Shown here one piece after another: positions 8,644 through 17,330 of a stretch of DNA of 37,683 nucleotides. Under the pieces are notes generated by a model. The model had not been told where the DNA came from, made no database searches, and saw nothing but the letters and a program-made list of their open reading frames with translations. Position 1 is the stretch's first letter, and each line of letters begins with the position of its first letter. Made by a program: the position numbers and the translations under genes. The stretch is taken from NCBI RefSeq assembly GCF_000622895.1, contig NZ_AVCC01000030.1:1-37683 (forward strand), read 5' to 3'. This DNA comes from Herminiimonas sp. CN (lineage in GTDB: Bacteria > Pseudomonadota > Gammaproteobacteria > Burkholderiales > Burkholderiaceae_D).

Positions 8644-10110
8644 TTAGAAATGCAATCCCGGCGACAGCTGCTGCGGCATTTCCAACGCGGGATTCTCGAT
8701 CGATGCCACCGGATACGCGCAATAATCGGCGGCGTAATAGGCGCTGGGGCGGTGATTGCCGGAGTTGCCGATGCCGCCGAACGGCGCGCTGCTGGCCGCG
8801 CCCGTAGTCGGCCGGTTCCAGTTGACGATGCCGGCCCGCGCGCCGTCCAGGAACTGCTGCCACAAGGCCGGATCGTCCGACAGCAGGCCGGCGGCCAGGC
8901 CGTATGCGGTCGCATTGGCCGCTGCCAGCGCAGCATCGAAGCTGGCCACCCGCAGCACTTGCAGCAAGGGGCCGAACCATTCCTCGTCCGGCACTTCCCT
9001 AGCGCCGGTCACATCGACGATGCCGGGCGAGAGGAAGCCGGTGCCAGGCACCAGCTGGCGCATTTCCAGCAGCACTCGGCCGCCGCACGCCACCAGGCCG
9101 GCTTGCGCAGCCAGCAGTTTTTCAGCGATTTTTGCCGACACCACCGGCCCCATGAACGGCGGCGGCGACGCATCCGAGGCGCCGACCGCGATCCGGCCGG
9201 CGACCTCCACTAGGCGATCGATGAAGGCCTGGCCGCGCTCGGAATCCTCGACGATCAGGCGCCGCGCGCAGGTGCAGCGCTGGCCGGCGCTGACGAAGGC
9301 CGAAAAGATCGCGTGATGCACCGCCGCATCGAGATGCTGCACATCCCACGCCAGCAGCGCATTGTTGCCGCCCATTTCCAGCGCCAGCAGCTTGCCCGGC
9401 TGACCGGCGAACTGGCGATGCAGGATGGCGCCGGTCTGGTAGCTGCCGGTAAACAATATGCCGTCGAGCTGCGGATGCTGCGCCAGCGCCTCGCCGCTGG
9501 CGCGGCCGCCGTTGACCAGGTTCAGCACGCCGTCCGGCAAGCCGGCGCGCTGCCATAGCTCGACCGTTTTGATCGCGGTTTGCGGCGCATATTCGCTCGG
9601 CTTGAAGACGATCGCGTTGCCGGCGATCAGGGCCGGCACGATGTGGCCGTTCGGCAGGTGGCCGGGAAAGTTGTACGGACCGAACACGCCGAACACGCCG
9701 TGCGGCCGGTGCCGCAGCACCGCGCTGCCGTCGGCCACCGCGGCTTGCGTGTGGCCGGTGCGCGCCTGGTAGGACTGCACTGAAATATCGACCTTGGCCG
9801 CCATGCTGGCCACCTCGGTGCGCGCTTCCCACAGCGGCTTGCCGACTTCCAGCGCGATCAGGCCGGCCAGCGCTTCGGCGTTTTCCTTCAGCAGGTCGCG
9901 AAAGCGCTGGCAGACTGCAATCCGCGCCGCCAGCTGCGTGCGCGACCAGAGCCGGAAGCCGGCGCGGGCCGCCTGACAGGCATCGTCGACGTCATCTACC
10001 GCTGCGGCCGCGCCGCACCAGACCGTCTCGCCATTGGCTGGATTGATGACATCGAAGGCTTCGCCCTGGCCGGCGCGCCATTGGCCGTTGATGCAATGCG
10101 CTGGCATCAT
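8644..10110 (-). CDS. astD: Succinylglutamate semialdehyde dehydrogenase AstD
   Basis: Fourth step of the AST pathway: NAD-dependent oxidation of N-succinylglutamate semialdehyde. It is 488 residues long. Aldehyde dehydrogenase landmarks are the asparagine in GPYNFPGHLPNGH, the glutamate in LALEMGGNNALL and the catalytic cysteine in SAGQRCTCARRL. The start at 10110 (MMPAHCING) is chosen because an AAGGAAG stretch precedes it and because its ATGATG overlaps the aruG stop, which indicates coupling. The longer open frame upstream is a shadow of aruG. Confidence 0.96.
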   Translation of the reverse strand: MMPAHCINGQWRAGQGEAFDVINPANGETVWCGAAAAVDDVDDACQAARAGFRLWSRTQLAARIAVCQRFRDLLKENAEALAGLIALEVGKPLWEARTEVASMAAKVDISVQSYQARTGHTQAAVADGSAVLRHRPHGVFGVFGPYNFPGHLPNGHIVPALIAGNAIVFKPSEYAPQTAIKTVELWQRAGLPDGVLNLVNGGRASGEALAQHPQLDGILFTGSYQTGAILHRQFAGQPGKLLALEMGGNNALLAWDVQHLDAAVHHAIFSAFVSAGQRCTCARRLIVEDSERGQAFIDRLVEVAGRIAVGASDASPPPFMGPVVSAKIAEKLLAAQAGLVACGGRVLLEMRQLVPGTGFLSPGIVDVTGAREVPDEEWFGPLLQVLRVASFDAALAAANATAYGLAAGLLSDDPALWQQFLDGARAGIVNWNRPTTGAASSAPFGGIGNSGNHRPSAYYAADYCAYPVASIENPALEMPQQLSPGLHF

Positions 10111-11141
10111 GGATTCTTCCTTGCGTTGAGTGGCATGCTGCGCACCGGATCGCCGGCACTGCAGGCCAGCAGTTCCCGCTCGGCTACGGATAGGGCAATG
10201 CGCGCCCGTTGCGGCTGCGCTGGCGCGACTATGATGCGGAAGTCGCGCAGCACGGTATTGGAAACCAGCGTAGGCTCGCCCGCGCCGGCAACCCCTTCTG
10301 CTGCCGGCTCGATGATGACCAACGCGCTCTCGCGCAGCGCGCGCAACTCGCTCACCCGCGCCTGCAGCACCGGCCCGGCGTCGAAGATATCGACATAGCC
10401 TTCGTAGTGCATGCCTTCCTGCTCCAGCAGGCGGCGCGCCGGCGCGGTGGCGACATGGACCCGGCCAATCACCTCCTGCGCTTCGGCCGGCAGGTAGGCG
10501 ACGTACAACGGATAGCGCGGCATCAGCTCGGCGATGAAGGACTTGGTGCCGAGGCTGCTGAGGTCGTCGGCGCGGTTGAAATCCATCTTGAAGAAATGCC
10601 GCCCCAGGCTGTCCCAGAACGGCGAGGCGCCGTCGGCGCGCTGGTAGCCGCGCATCTCGGCGATCAGCTTTTCCGGGAACAGCTGCGGGAATTGCGCGAT
10701 GAACAGGAAGCGGCTTTTCGACAGCAGCTTGCCGTTGCTGCCGCTGCGGTAATCCGGATGCAGGAACAGCGAGCACAGCTCGGCGCAGCCGGTCAGATCG
10801 TTCGACAGGTACAGCGTTTCCATGCGCGAGAACACATTCAGTTCCCTGCTGGAATGGACCAGGGTGCCGATGCGGTAGTTATAGAAAGTCTGGTCCAGCC
10901 CGATCGCGCTCTTGATCGCACAGACGCCGACCAGCCGGCCGCTGCCGGTGTCTTCCATCACGAACAGATAGTCGCGCTGCGGCGGCGCGATCTGCTCGGC
11001 GAACGAGGCGCAGGCCACTTCCAGCCGCTGCGACAGCATCTTGCGGTCGGCTTTCAGCGTGGTCATGCCTTCGCCGGCCTGGCTGGCCAGCTCGAACAAT
11101 CCATCCAGGTCCTGCTCTTGAATCGCGCGTACGACCAGCAT
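10107..11141 (-). CDS. aruG: Arginine/ornithine N-succinyltransferase beta subunit AruG
   Basis: First step of the pathway: succinyl-CoA plus arginine gives N-succinylarginine. A 344-residue AstA-family protein matching the second (beta) subunit of Pseudomonas AruFG, with DYLFVMEDTGSGRLVGV, LCSLFLHPDYR, ASPFWDSLGRHFFKMDF and GYVDIFDAGP. The start MLVVRAIQEQDL at 11141 has GAGG six bases upstream; an alternative ATG at 11165 would overlap aruF. It lies eight bases after the aruF stop and overlaps astD. Confidence 0.94.
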   Translation of the reverse strand: MLVVRAIQEQDLDGLFELASQAGEGMTTLKADRKMLSQRLEVACASFAEQIAPPQRDYLFVMEDTGSGRLVGVCAIKSAIGLDQTFYNYRIGTLVHSSRELNVFSRMETLYLSNDLTGCAELCSLFLHPDYRSGSNGKLLSKSRFLFIAQFPQLFPEKLIAEMRGYQRADGASPFWDSLGRHFFKMDFNRADDLSSLGTKSFIAELMPRYPLYVAYLPAEAQEVIGRVHVATAPARRLLEQEGMHYEGYVDIFDAGPVLQARVSELRALRESALVIIEPAAEGVAGAGEPTLVSNTVLRDFRIIVAPAQPQRARIALSVAERELLACSAGDPVRSMPLNARKNP

Positions 11142-11149
11142 TTCCGACC

Positions 11150-12199
11150 TCACAATCTGACGCATAAAACGGCTTCGCCGACCGCCAGCTGCAAACGTTC
11201 CAGCAACTGCGGCGGCAGCCAGACAGCCGACGCATATTCCAGCGGAGCGCAATCGAACAGGGCGGCGCGAAAATCGTCGGGGCGGGCGGCGGCCAGCAGA
11301 TAAGCGACCGGCGGCTCGGCGTCGGCGGCCGGGTCGGCCGGCGGCAGCCGGTCGCTAACCGGGCGCAGGAAGGAGGCGTTAAACGAGCGCAGCGCATGCT
11401 TGTGCGCCTGCAGGATCGGGCCGCCGTCGAAGATGTCGATGAACTCGTCCGGCTCGAAGCCTTCTTCCGTCAGCAGCTGGAACGGTAATTCGCCCTCCGC
11501 ATGGACCTGCCCCATCGCAGCCTGGGCCGGGCCCGGCAGGATCGGCGCATACACCGGATAGTGCGGCATCAGTTCGATGATCAGGGTCCGGTTGCGCGCG
11601 CCTTCGATCAGGCGCTCGGCTTCCAGGAAATCCATCTGGAAGAACTTGCGCCCCAGCGCCTCCCAGAACGGCGAGGCGCCGCTGGCGTCGGTGACGCCGG
11701 CCAGCGCGGCGAAAAAGCGCGCATTGAAACGCTGCGGCGCCAGCGCGGCGAACAGCAGGCGCGCGCGCGACAGTAGCGCCGCCTCGCGGCCGCCTGTTTC
11801 ACCACCCCGGCCGCGCACGAAAAACCCCGACAATTGGGAGTAGCCGGTCAGTGCCGAACACAGGGTCAGCGCATGCACGCTGTGGCTGATATGCAGGTCG
11901 CGCGAAACCTGCTGCATGACGTCGTTGCGAAACGCGAAATAGGTGCCGTTGGCGCCGGCCGCGGCGGAGATCGCCGCGCAGCCCAGCAGCGCGCCATCGG
12001 CGCTTGACTCCAGCACGAACAGGTACGACTCCTCGCCGGGCACATCGACCTCGGCGGCAAACGATTCCAGCGAGCGCTCCACCGCGCGCGCGATCGTTCC
12101 GGGCGTGCGCGGCAAGGTATGCACGCCGAGCGTTGCCGCCGCTGCCAGCGACGCCAGCGCAGGAATATCCGCGGAAGTTACCGGGCGAACCACGAACAT
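11150..12199 (-). CDS. aruF: Arginine/ornithine N-succinyltransferase alpha subunit AruF
   Basis: Paralogue of the next gene and its partner in the heteromeric succinyltransferase; 349 residues. Features match the alpha subunit: the start MFVVRPVTSADIPAL, then GEESYLFVLESSADGALLGC, ASPFWEALGRKFFQMDF and DEFIDIFDGGP. A Gly-rich stretch RGRGGETGGREA near residue 140 looks like a small insertion relative to AruG. GGAGA lies upstream of the ATG at 12199; the longer open frame upstream runs through astC and is not coding. The 77-base gap from astC contains an AT-rich inverted repeat (12248-12273) that could form a weak intercistronic hairpin. Confidence 0.94.
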   Translation of the reverse strand: MFVVRPVTSADIPALASLAAAATLGVHTLPRTPGTIARAVERSLESFAAEVDVPGEESYLFVLESSADGALLGCAAISAAAGANGTYFAFRNDVMQQVSRDLHISHSVHALTLCSALTGYSQLSGFFVRGRGGETGGREAALLSRARLLFAALAPQRFNARFFAALAGVTDASGASPFWEALGRKFFQMDFLEAERLIEGARNRTLIIELMPHYPVYAPILPGPAQAAMGQVHAEGELPFQLLTEEGFEPDEFIDIFDGGPILQAHKHALRSFNASFLRPVSDRLPPADPAADAEPPVAYLLAAARPDDFRAALFDCAPLEYASAVWLPPQLLERLQLAVGEAVLCVRL

Positions 12200-12276
12200 G
12201 AAATCTCTCCAGGTTGGAGTATGTTTAAAAAACTGGCATTTTCGGCATATTTTTATTGTTGAATAAAAAAATACAC

Positions 12277-13539
12277 CTATGCAGACTGTGCCAGAAACCG
12301 AGCCAGCGCACGGCGCAGCAGGCCGGCGCCTTCGGCGATCTGCGCATCGGACACGACCAGCGCCGGCAGCAGCCGCACCACGTCGGGGCCGGCGATCAGC
12401 AGCATCAGGCCCTCTTCCTCGGCCAGCCGGGTGATCTCCTTGGCACGGCCGCGATATTGCTCCGACAGCGCCATGCCCAGCATCAGGCCGCTGCCGCGCA
12501 CCTCGGCAAACACCGCCGGATGGTCGGCAATGATCGCCTGCAGCGCGGCAGTCAGGTGCTGCGCCGCCTGCCCGACCCGGGCCAGGAAGCCGGGCGTATT
12601 GATGGTTTGCAATACCTGCAGCGCGACGCTGGCGGCCAGCGGATTGCCGCCGTAGGTGGTGCCGTGGGTGCCGACGGTAAACGCGGCCGCGATCGCGTCG
12701 GTGGTCAGCATCGCGCCGACCGGATAGCCGTTGCCGAGCGCCTTGGCCGAGGTCAGGATGTCGGGCGTGACGCCGTACCCCATGTAGGCGAACAGGGTGC
12801 CGGTGCGGCCCATCCCGCATTGCACTTCGTCAAAGATCAGCAGCGCGCGGTGCTGGTCGCACAATCCGCGCAGCGCCTCCAGGTATTCGCGGTTGGCCGG
12901 CAGCACGCCGCCCTCGCCCTGCACCGGCTCGACCACCAGCGCGCAGACATCGTCGCCGAACGCGGCGCGCGCCGCTGCGATGTCGTTGAACGGAATGTGT
13001 GTCAGGTGCTGCGGCAGCGGTCCGAAGCCTTCGGTGTACTTGGGCTGGCCGCCGACCGAGACCGTAAACAGGGTGCGGCCGTGGAAGGAATTGGTGCAGG
13101 AAATGATGCGCGACTTGTGCGGGCCGAACTGGTTGCCGGCGAATTTGCGCGCCAGCTTGAAGGCGGCCTCGTTGGCTTCCGCGCCCGAGTTGCAGAAAAA
13201 TGCGCGCTCGGCGAAAGTCGCCTGCGTCAGCGCGGTCGCCAGCCGCAGCACCGGCTCGTTGGTGTAGCTGTTGCCGACATGCCACAGCGTATGGGCCTGC
13301 GCGCACAGCGCCTCGACCACCGCCGGGTGCGCATGGCCGAGGCTGGTGACGGCGATGCCGGCGGTGAAGTCGAGATAGCGCTTGTCCTGCTGGTCCCACA
13401 CTTCCAGGCCGGATGCGCGCACCGGTACCATCGTACTGGGCGCATAGGTCGGCACCATCACCGCATCGAAGGTTTGTCTGTTGACGGCAATCGGCACCGG
13501 GATTGCTGCGCCTGCTTGCAGGCTGGTCGATTCATTCAT
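12277..13539 (-). CDS. astC: Succinylornithine transaminase / acetylornithine aminotransferase AstC
   Basis: PLP-dependent class III aminotransferase, third step of the AST pathway: succinylornithine plus 2-oxoglutarate. About 420 residues. The cofactor lysine is in TSAKALGNGYPVGAML, the PLP aspartate in LLIFDEVQCGMGRTG, and the phosphate-binding region in FCNSGAEANEAAFKLAR. The call as AstC rather than ArgD rests on its place at the head of the ast operon. The start is taken at ATG 13539 (MNESTSLQ). A GTG two codons upstream (13545) has better spacing from GGGAG and may be the true start. A promoter with a good ArgR half-site lies upstream. Confidence 0.94.
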   Translation of the reverse strand: MNESTSLQAGAAIPVPIAVNRQTFDAVMVPTYAPSTMVPVRASGLEVWDQQDKRYLDFTAGIAVTSLGHAHPAVVEALCAQAHTLWHVGNSYTNEPVLRLATALTQATFAERAFFCNSGAEANEAAFKLARKFAGNQFGPHKSRIISCTNSFHGRTLFTVSVGGQPKYTEGFGPLPQHLTHIPFNDIAAARAAFGDDVCALVVEPVQGEGGVLPANREYLEALRGLCDQHRALLIFDEVQCGMGRTGTLFAYMGYGVTPDILTSAKALGNGYPVGAMLTTDAIAAAFTVGTHGTTYGGNPLAASVALQVLQTINTPGFLARVGQAAQHLTAALQAIIADHPAVFAEVRGSGLMLGMALSEQYRGRAKEITRLAEEEGLMLLIAGPDVVRLLPALVVSDAQIAEGAGLLRRALARFLAQSA

Positions 13540-13577
13540 ATTCACGTTGGCTCCCGCATCATCCCGAAGATGGTGCC

Positions 13578-13620
13578 ATTGTAAAAAACCCGGCGCTAAA
13601 ACTCTTTTGAAACTGCGACA
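13578..13620 (-). promoter_or_regulatory. astC promoter with ArgR half-site
   Basis: On the minus strand TGTCGC starts at 13620 and is followed by eight bases and AA, an exact match to the half-site known for pseudomonad AraC-type ArgR. Fifteen to twenty bases further on is TACAAT (13583-13578), five of six bases of a -10 box. At the -35 position there is only AAGAGT, as expected for a promoter that needs an activator. A transcript would start near 13571, about 30 bases before the start codon. A second half-site upstream is poor (TGGCAC 23 bases away). Confidence 0.65.
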
Positions 13621-13709
13621 GGAAATATCATAATCCTGTGCCAGGCGCTTCTTGAGCACTACCAAACTGCAATGTCTGCCGTTCTGGTTATGGCTGCTGC
13701 CGTTTTAGA

Positions 13710-13740
13710 ATACAGGGAATTGTATTTTTTAAAGCCGCAA
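13710..13740. repeat. ATAC-N7-TGTATTTTTTAA motif copy between argR and astC
   Basis: ATACAGGGAATTGTATTTTTT is followed by AAAGCCGCAA. The arms ATACA and TGTAT form a 16-base palindrome. The 3' flank AA-n-GCCGCAA is shared with the copy at 27211, so those two match over about 20 bases beyond the N7. It lies about 90 bases upstream of the predicted astC promoter. Confidence 0.6.
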
Positions 13741-13786
13741 CAAAACAGGCGAAAAATCGTGCATTTGCTGACATACCCGTTGCTTC

Positions 13787-14761
13787 CTATAACCTCAATG
13801 GATCCGGCAGAACGCCATGCCCTGGCGCCAGCTTGCGCTGGCGTTGCTCGCGCGGGGTGATGCCGAACAGCGCGCCGTAGGCGGTGGAGAAATGCGAGCC
13901 GGAGGAAAAGCCGCACATCAGGCCGATCTGGACGATCGAATGGTGCGACTCAAGCAGCAGCTGGCGCGAGCGCTGCAGCCGCAGCTCCAGGTAATAGCGC
14001 GACGGCACCGCGCCCAGGTATTGCTTGAACAGGCGCTCCAGCTGGCGGCGCGAGAGCCCGACCAGATTGGCGATGTCGTCGGTGCTCAGCGGCTCCTCGA
14101 TATTGCTTTCCATCAGCGTCACCGCTTCCGACAGTTTCGGCTGCAGCGCCCCGAAACGCGCCTGCAGCGCCTGGCGCTGGCGCTCGCTGGCGTCGCGGAT
14201 GCGCTCCACGCACAGCGCTTCCTGGACCTGCGCCTGCAGCCGGACCTCGAACAGGATGCCGATCAGGCTCAGCGCGAAGTCGATGCTGGCCGCGCCGCCG
14301 CAGCAACTGAGCCGGTGGCCGTCGAGCTCGAACAGGTTCGGGGTCAGGATCGCGCGCCCGGCGACTTCGCCGGCATCCGCGTACAGCGCCCACGGCAGCG
14401 CGGTGCGCGCACCGTCCAGCGCGCCGCTGCGCGCCAGCCACAGCACCGCCGCCCCGGCCGCGCCCCAGACCGGGGCGGCTTGACAGCGCTGCAGCAGCAG
14501 GCGGCCCTGCTCCCTGCTCAGGCCGGCCAATGCATCGTCCGACACCAGCAAACAAAGTTGCGCGGCAGGCCCGGCCGGCGCCTGCACGGCGGACTTCAAC
14601 GGCATCAAATCCAGCTGCAAACGGGCCGGACCGAGAATTTTTGCAGCCATCTGCAATGGCTGCAACAGCCCTGCCAGCGTGAGCGAGATTTCGCCTTCGG
14701 GAGAAATCAGCAGGATACGCAGCGGAACCTGGGCCAGAGTGGAAAGGGAAGCAAGCGACAT
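13787..14761 (-). CDS. argR: ArgR, AraC/XylS-family activator of arginine catabolism
   Basis: A 324-residue regulator with an N-terminal class I glutamine amidotransferase-like (DJ-1/PfpI) domain (about 1-190) and a C-terminal AraC helix-turn-helix pair (about 215-310). The DNA-binding part, with ESNIEEPLSTDDIANLVGLS, RRQLERLFKQYLGAVPSRYY and CGFSSGSHFSTAYG, closely follows the AraC-type ArgR of Pseudomonas, which activates aru and aot genes when arginine is present. It is unrelated to E. coli ArgR. It sits directly upstream of astC in the same direction. The start is uncertain: ATG 14761 is used, and ATG 14791 is the alternative. The frame continues open upstream as a shadow of the permease gene. 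Confidence 0.9.
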   Translation of the reverse strand: MSLASLSTLAQVPLRILLISPEGEISLTLAGLLQPLQMAAKILGPARLQLDLMPLKSAVQAPAGPAAQLCLLVSDDALAGLSREQGRLLLQRCQAAPVWGAAGAAVLWLARSGALDGARTALPWALYADAGEVAGRAILTPNLFELDGHRLSCCGGAASIDFALSLIGILFEVRLQAQVQEALCVERIRDASERQRQALQARFGALQPKLSEAVTLMESNIEEPLSTDDIANLVGLSRRQLERLFKQYLGAVPSRYYLELRLQRSRQLLLESHHSIVQIGLMCGFSSGSHFSTAYGALFGITPREQRQRKLAPGHGVLPDPLRL

Positions 14762-14827
14762 CGAGACAGAATACCCCTTTTCCGGGCGCATCAGCACCAC
14801 AGCCGAGATCGCTGCTACCATCGCAAC

Positions 14828-15640
14828 ATGAATCAGGTCTCTTCCTTCCCGGCGCTGCGGCGCCTGGGCCGCACAGTGCTGGCGTGGCTGGTCAGCTGGT
14901 GGCAGATCGTGCTGTTTAGCGTGGTGGCATTGGCGCTGGCGCTGTCGCCTTCGACCTATGCGCGCGCCAATCGCAGCGCCATCGCGCGCCAGATCGTGTA
15001 CGCGACGGCGCGCAATCTGCTGTGGTTTACCGTGCTGTCGGCCCTGATCAGCGTAGTGCTGATCCGGATTGTGGTGGTTACCGCGCTCAGTTACGGCTTG
15101 TCGCGCTTTGCCATCGAGATGGTGGTGCGGGTGCTGGTGCTGGAGCTGATTCCGCTCACCGCCGCGCTGTTCGTGGCGCTGCGCTGCACGCTGCCGGGCG
15201 GCGCGGAACTCGAGCAGATGCGCGCCCAGGGCGGACTGGACGCCTTGCAGCGCCAGGGCATCGACCCGATCCGGCGCGAATTTCTGCCGCGCGTGCTGGC
15301 TGGCGTGTTTTCGGTCTGGATGCTGGGCGCGGTCAGCTGCCTGATGACGCTGGTGCTGGCCTATCTGACCGTCTATGGCTTTACGCCCTGGGCGCTGGCC
15401 GGCTACACGCGGGTGGTCGGCCAGGTGTTCAACCCGGCCGTAACCATGATCCTGGCGCTGAAAATTTTCTTTTTCAGCCTGGCGGTGTCGATTATCCCGA
15501 TGGCCTCCGCGTACTACGACGGCCTGACCGGGACGCGGCGCAACCGCACCCATCTGGCCGCCGGGCTGGCCGGCATGGTGCGCCTGTTTGCCGTGGTACT
15601 GGTGATCGAAGTGGCCTCCCTGATGGGCAATTATTATTAG
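14828..15640 (+). CDS. MlaE-family ABC permease
   Basis: A 270-residue membrane protein of the MlaE/YrbE permease family, with about five to six hydrophobic segments. These proteins form the inner-membrane channel of MCE lipid transporters that move phospholipids between membranes. The central region VLVLELIPLTAALFVALRC and the LPGGAELEQMRAQGGLDAL stretch match the family's conserved loop. The ATG at 14828 is used; the much longer upstream open frame runs antisense to argR. It is divergent from argR and is followed by an MCE gene after 16 bases. The ATPase gene normally found between these two is absent. Confidence 0.85.
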   Translation: MNQVSSFPALRRLGRTVLAWLVSWWQIVLFSVVALALALSPSTYARANRSAIARQIVYATARNLLWFTVLSALISVVLIRIVVVTALSYGLSRFAIEMVVRVLVLELIPLTAALFVALRCTLPGGAELEQMRAQGGLDALQRQGIDPIRREFLPRVLAGVFSVWMLGAVSCLMTLVLAYLTVYGFTPWALAGYTRVVGQVFNPAVTMILALKIFFFSLAVSIIPMASAYYDGLTGTRRNRTHLAAGLAGMVRLFAVVLVIEVASLMGNYY

Positions 15641-15656
15641 CACACCTTCAAATCCC

Positions 15657-16640
15657 ATGACAGATACAGCCGATACAATCGATAATGCACCGCCCCCACC
15701 GGCCATGCCGCCAATTTCCCACCTCGAGTTCAAGGCGGCCCTGCTGCTGATCCTGATGGTGCTGCTGGTGTCGGCCACGGTGATCTACCTGATGTATGCG
15801 CGCGGCGCGTTCGAATCGACCCAGAAACTGGTGCTGGTGGCGGACGATGCCGAGGGCGTGGTGCTCGGGATGGACATCACGTTCGCCGGTTTTGCGATCG
15901 GGCGCGTCAGCCGCATCGAGCTCAACAATGAGGGCAAGGCCCGCATGGTGGTCGAAGTGGCGAGGAAGGATGCGCACTGGCTGCGCAGTTCCAGCATCTT
16001 CACGATGGAACGCGGCATCGTGGGCGCTACCCGCCTGCGCGCCTTCAGCGGCATGTTGAGCGACCCGCCGCTGGCGGACGGCGCAGTGCGTAGCGTGCTG
16101 AGCGGCGATGCCGGCGCCGAAATCCCGCGCCTGCTGGCCGCCGCCAGGGAATTGCTGCAGAACCTGAACAGCCTGACCGCAACCGACTCGGCGCTGGAAC
16201 TGAGCCTGCGCAACGTCAAGTCGGTCACGGAAAAACTGGCCGGCAAGAGCGGTGCGCTGGGGGTGCTGGCCGGCACCGATGAGAATACGCAGAAACTGCT
16301 GGCCACGATCGACCGCGCCAACCAGTTGCTGAGCACTGTCGATGGCCTGGCAGTCAAGGCCGACAGCCAGGTATTCGGCAAGGACGGCGCGATGCCGGAA
16401 GCCCGCGCCGCCGTCAAGCAGCTGGGTGGCCTGCTGACGGATGCCAGGGCCAGCCTGAAAAAAGTCGATGCGGTGCTGCTCGAAGCGCAGGCGGTCGGCG
16501 CCAACCTCAAGGACGCCAGCGCCGACCTGGCGCCGCTGCGCGCCGAGGTCGAAAGCAATCTGCGCAAGATCGAGCAACTGGTCAATGAAATCAATCGCAA
16601 GTGGCCGTTCAGGCGCGAAGCGGAGGTCAGGCTGCCATGA
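15657..16640 (+). CDS. MlaD-like MCE domain protein
   Basis: A 327-residue protein with one N-terminal membrane anchor (about residues 26-48) followed by an MCE domain (about 55-130, with GVVLGMDITFAGFAIGRVSRIELN). The second half is a long, probably coiled-coil, helical region rich in Leu, Ala and Lys. It would be anchored in the inner membrane and form a periplasmic hexameric lipid channel with the permease. The last residues overlap the lipoprotein start by four bases (ATGA). Confidence 0.88.
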   Translation: MTDTADTIDNAPPPPAMPPISHLEFKAALLLILMVLLVSATVIYLMYARGAFESTQKLVLVADDAEGVVLGMDITFAGFAIGRVSRIELNNEGKARMVVEVARKDAHWLRSSSIFTMERGIVGATRLRAFSGMLSDPPLADGAVRSVLSGDAGAEIPRLLAAARELLQNLNSLTATDSALELSLRNVKSVTEKLAGKSGALGVLAGTDENTQKLLATIDRANQLLSTVDGLAVKADSQVFGKDGAMPEARAAVKQLGGLLTDARASLKKVDAVLLEAQAVGANLKDASADLAPLRAEVESNLRKIEQLVNEINRKWPFRREAEVRLP

Positions 16641-17290
16641 GATTCCTATCATTTTTTGCGGTTGCCACGCTGCTGTGCGCCTGCGCCAGCGGCCCGGTCG
16701 TGCCCGACTGGCAAATGAACGCCAAGAGCAGCATCGAGCGCGCCACCGCTGCCTATCTGTCCGGCAACGACTGGGTCGAAGCACAGGAGTTCGCCAGCGC
16801 GCGCAGCGCAATCGCCAGCACCGGCCAAATCACGCTGATGGCGCGGCTGGAACTGATCCGTTGCGCCGGCCGCGTGGCCAGCCTGGTGCTGGACGACTGC
16901 AGCGGATTCGACAAGTTGCGCGCAGATGCCGCCGCGCCGGAACGCGCCTACGCCGATTACCTGGCTGGCCGGGCGCAGCCGCAAGACATCGCGCTGCTGC
17001 CCGCGCAGCACCGGGGCGTGCTGCAGCCGGCCCCGGACCCTGCTGCGGCCGTGGCCGGAATCGATGATCCGCTGGCGCGCCTGGTGGCGGCCGGCATCCT
17101 GCTGCGCAGCCACCGCGCCAGTCCGGCGTTGCTGGCGCTGGCAGTCGACACCGCCTCGGCCCAAGGCTGGCGCCGCCCGCTGCTGGCATGGCTAGGCGTG
17201 CAGGCGCTGCGCGCCGAGCAGGCCGGCGAGGCGGCAGAGGCGTTGCGCCTGCGCCGCCGCATGGATCTGGTGCAGTCGGCCAAGCCTTAA
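16637..17290 (+). CDS. Lipoprotein of the MCE transport operon
   Basis: A 217-residue protein that begins MRFLSFFAVATLLCACASG, a lipoprotein signal with probable lipidated Cys16. The rest is Ala- and Leu-rich and helical with no domain recognised. The position after the MCE gene is where an auxiliary lipoprotein is normally found, but similarity to a named family (such as ABC-type transport auxiliary lipoprotein) cannot be confirmed by eye. GGAGG lies ten bases before the ATG. Confidence 0.75.
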   Translation: MRFLSFFAVATLLCACASGPVVPDWQMNAKSSIERATAAYLSGNDWVEAQEFASARSAIASTGQITLMARLELIRCAGRVASLVLDDCSGFDKLRADAAAPERAYADYLAGRAQPQDIALLPAQHRGVLQPAPDPAAAVAGIDDPLARLVAAGILLRSHRASPALLALAVDTASAQGWRRPLLAWLGVQALRAEQAGEAAEALRLRRRMDLVQSAKP

Positions 17291-17310
17291 GAATGGCGCC
17301 GAAGAAAAGT

Positions 17311-17330
17311 CGGGGCGCGTCGGGGCGCGT
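17311..17330. repeat. Perfect 10-bp tandem duplication
   Basis: CGGGGCGCGT occurs twice in a row in the 39-base gap between the lipoprotein stop and the EamA stop codon. It is probably a simple slippage duplication. Confidence 0.6.

Noticed and set aside
13787..15778. Very long minus-strand frame continuing upstream of argR
   Set aside because: The extra part is antisense to the MlaE-like permease and is His/Gln/Arg-rich noise.
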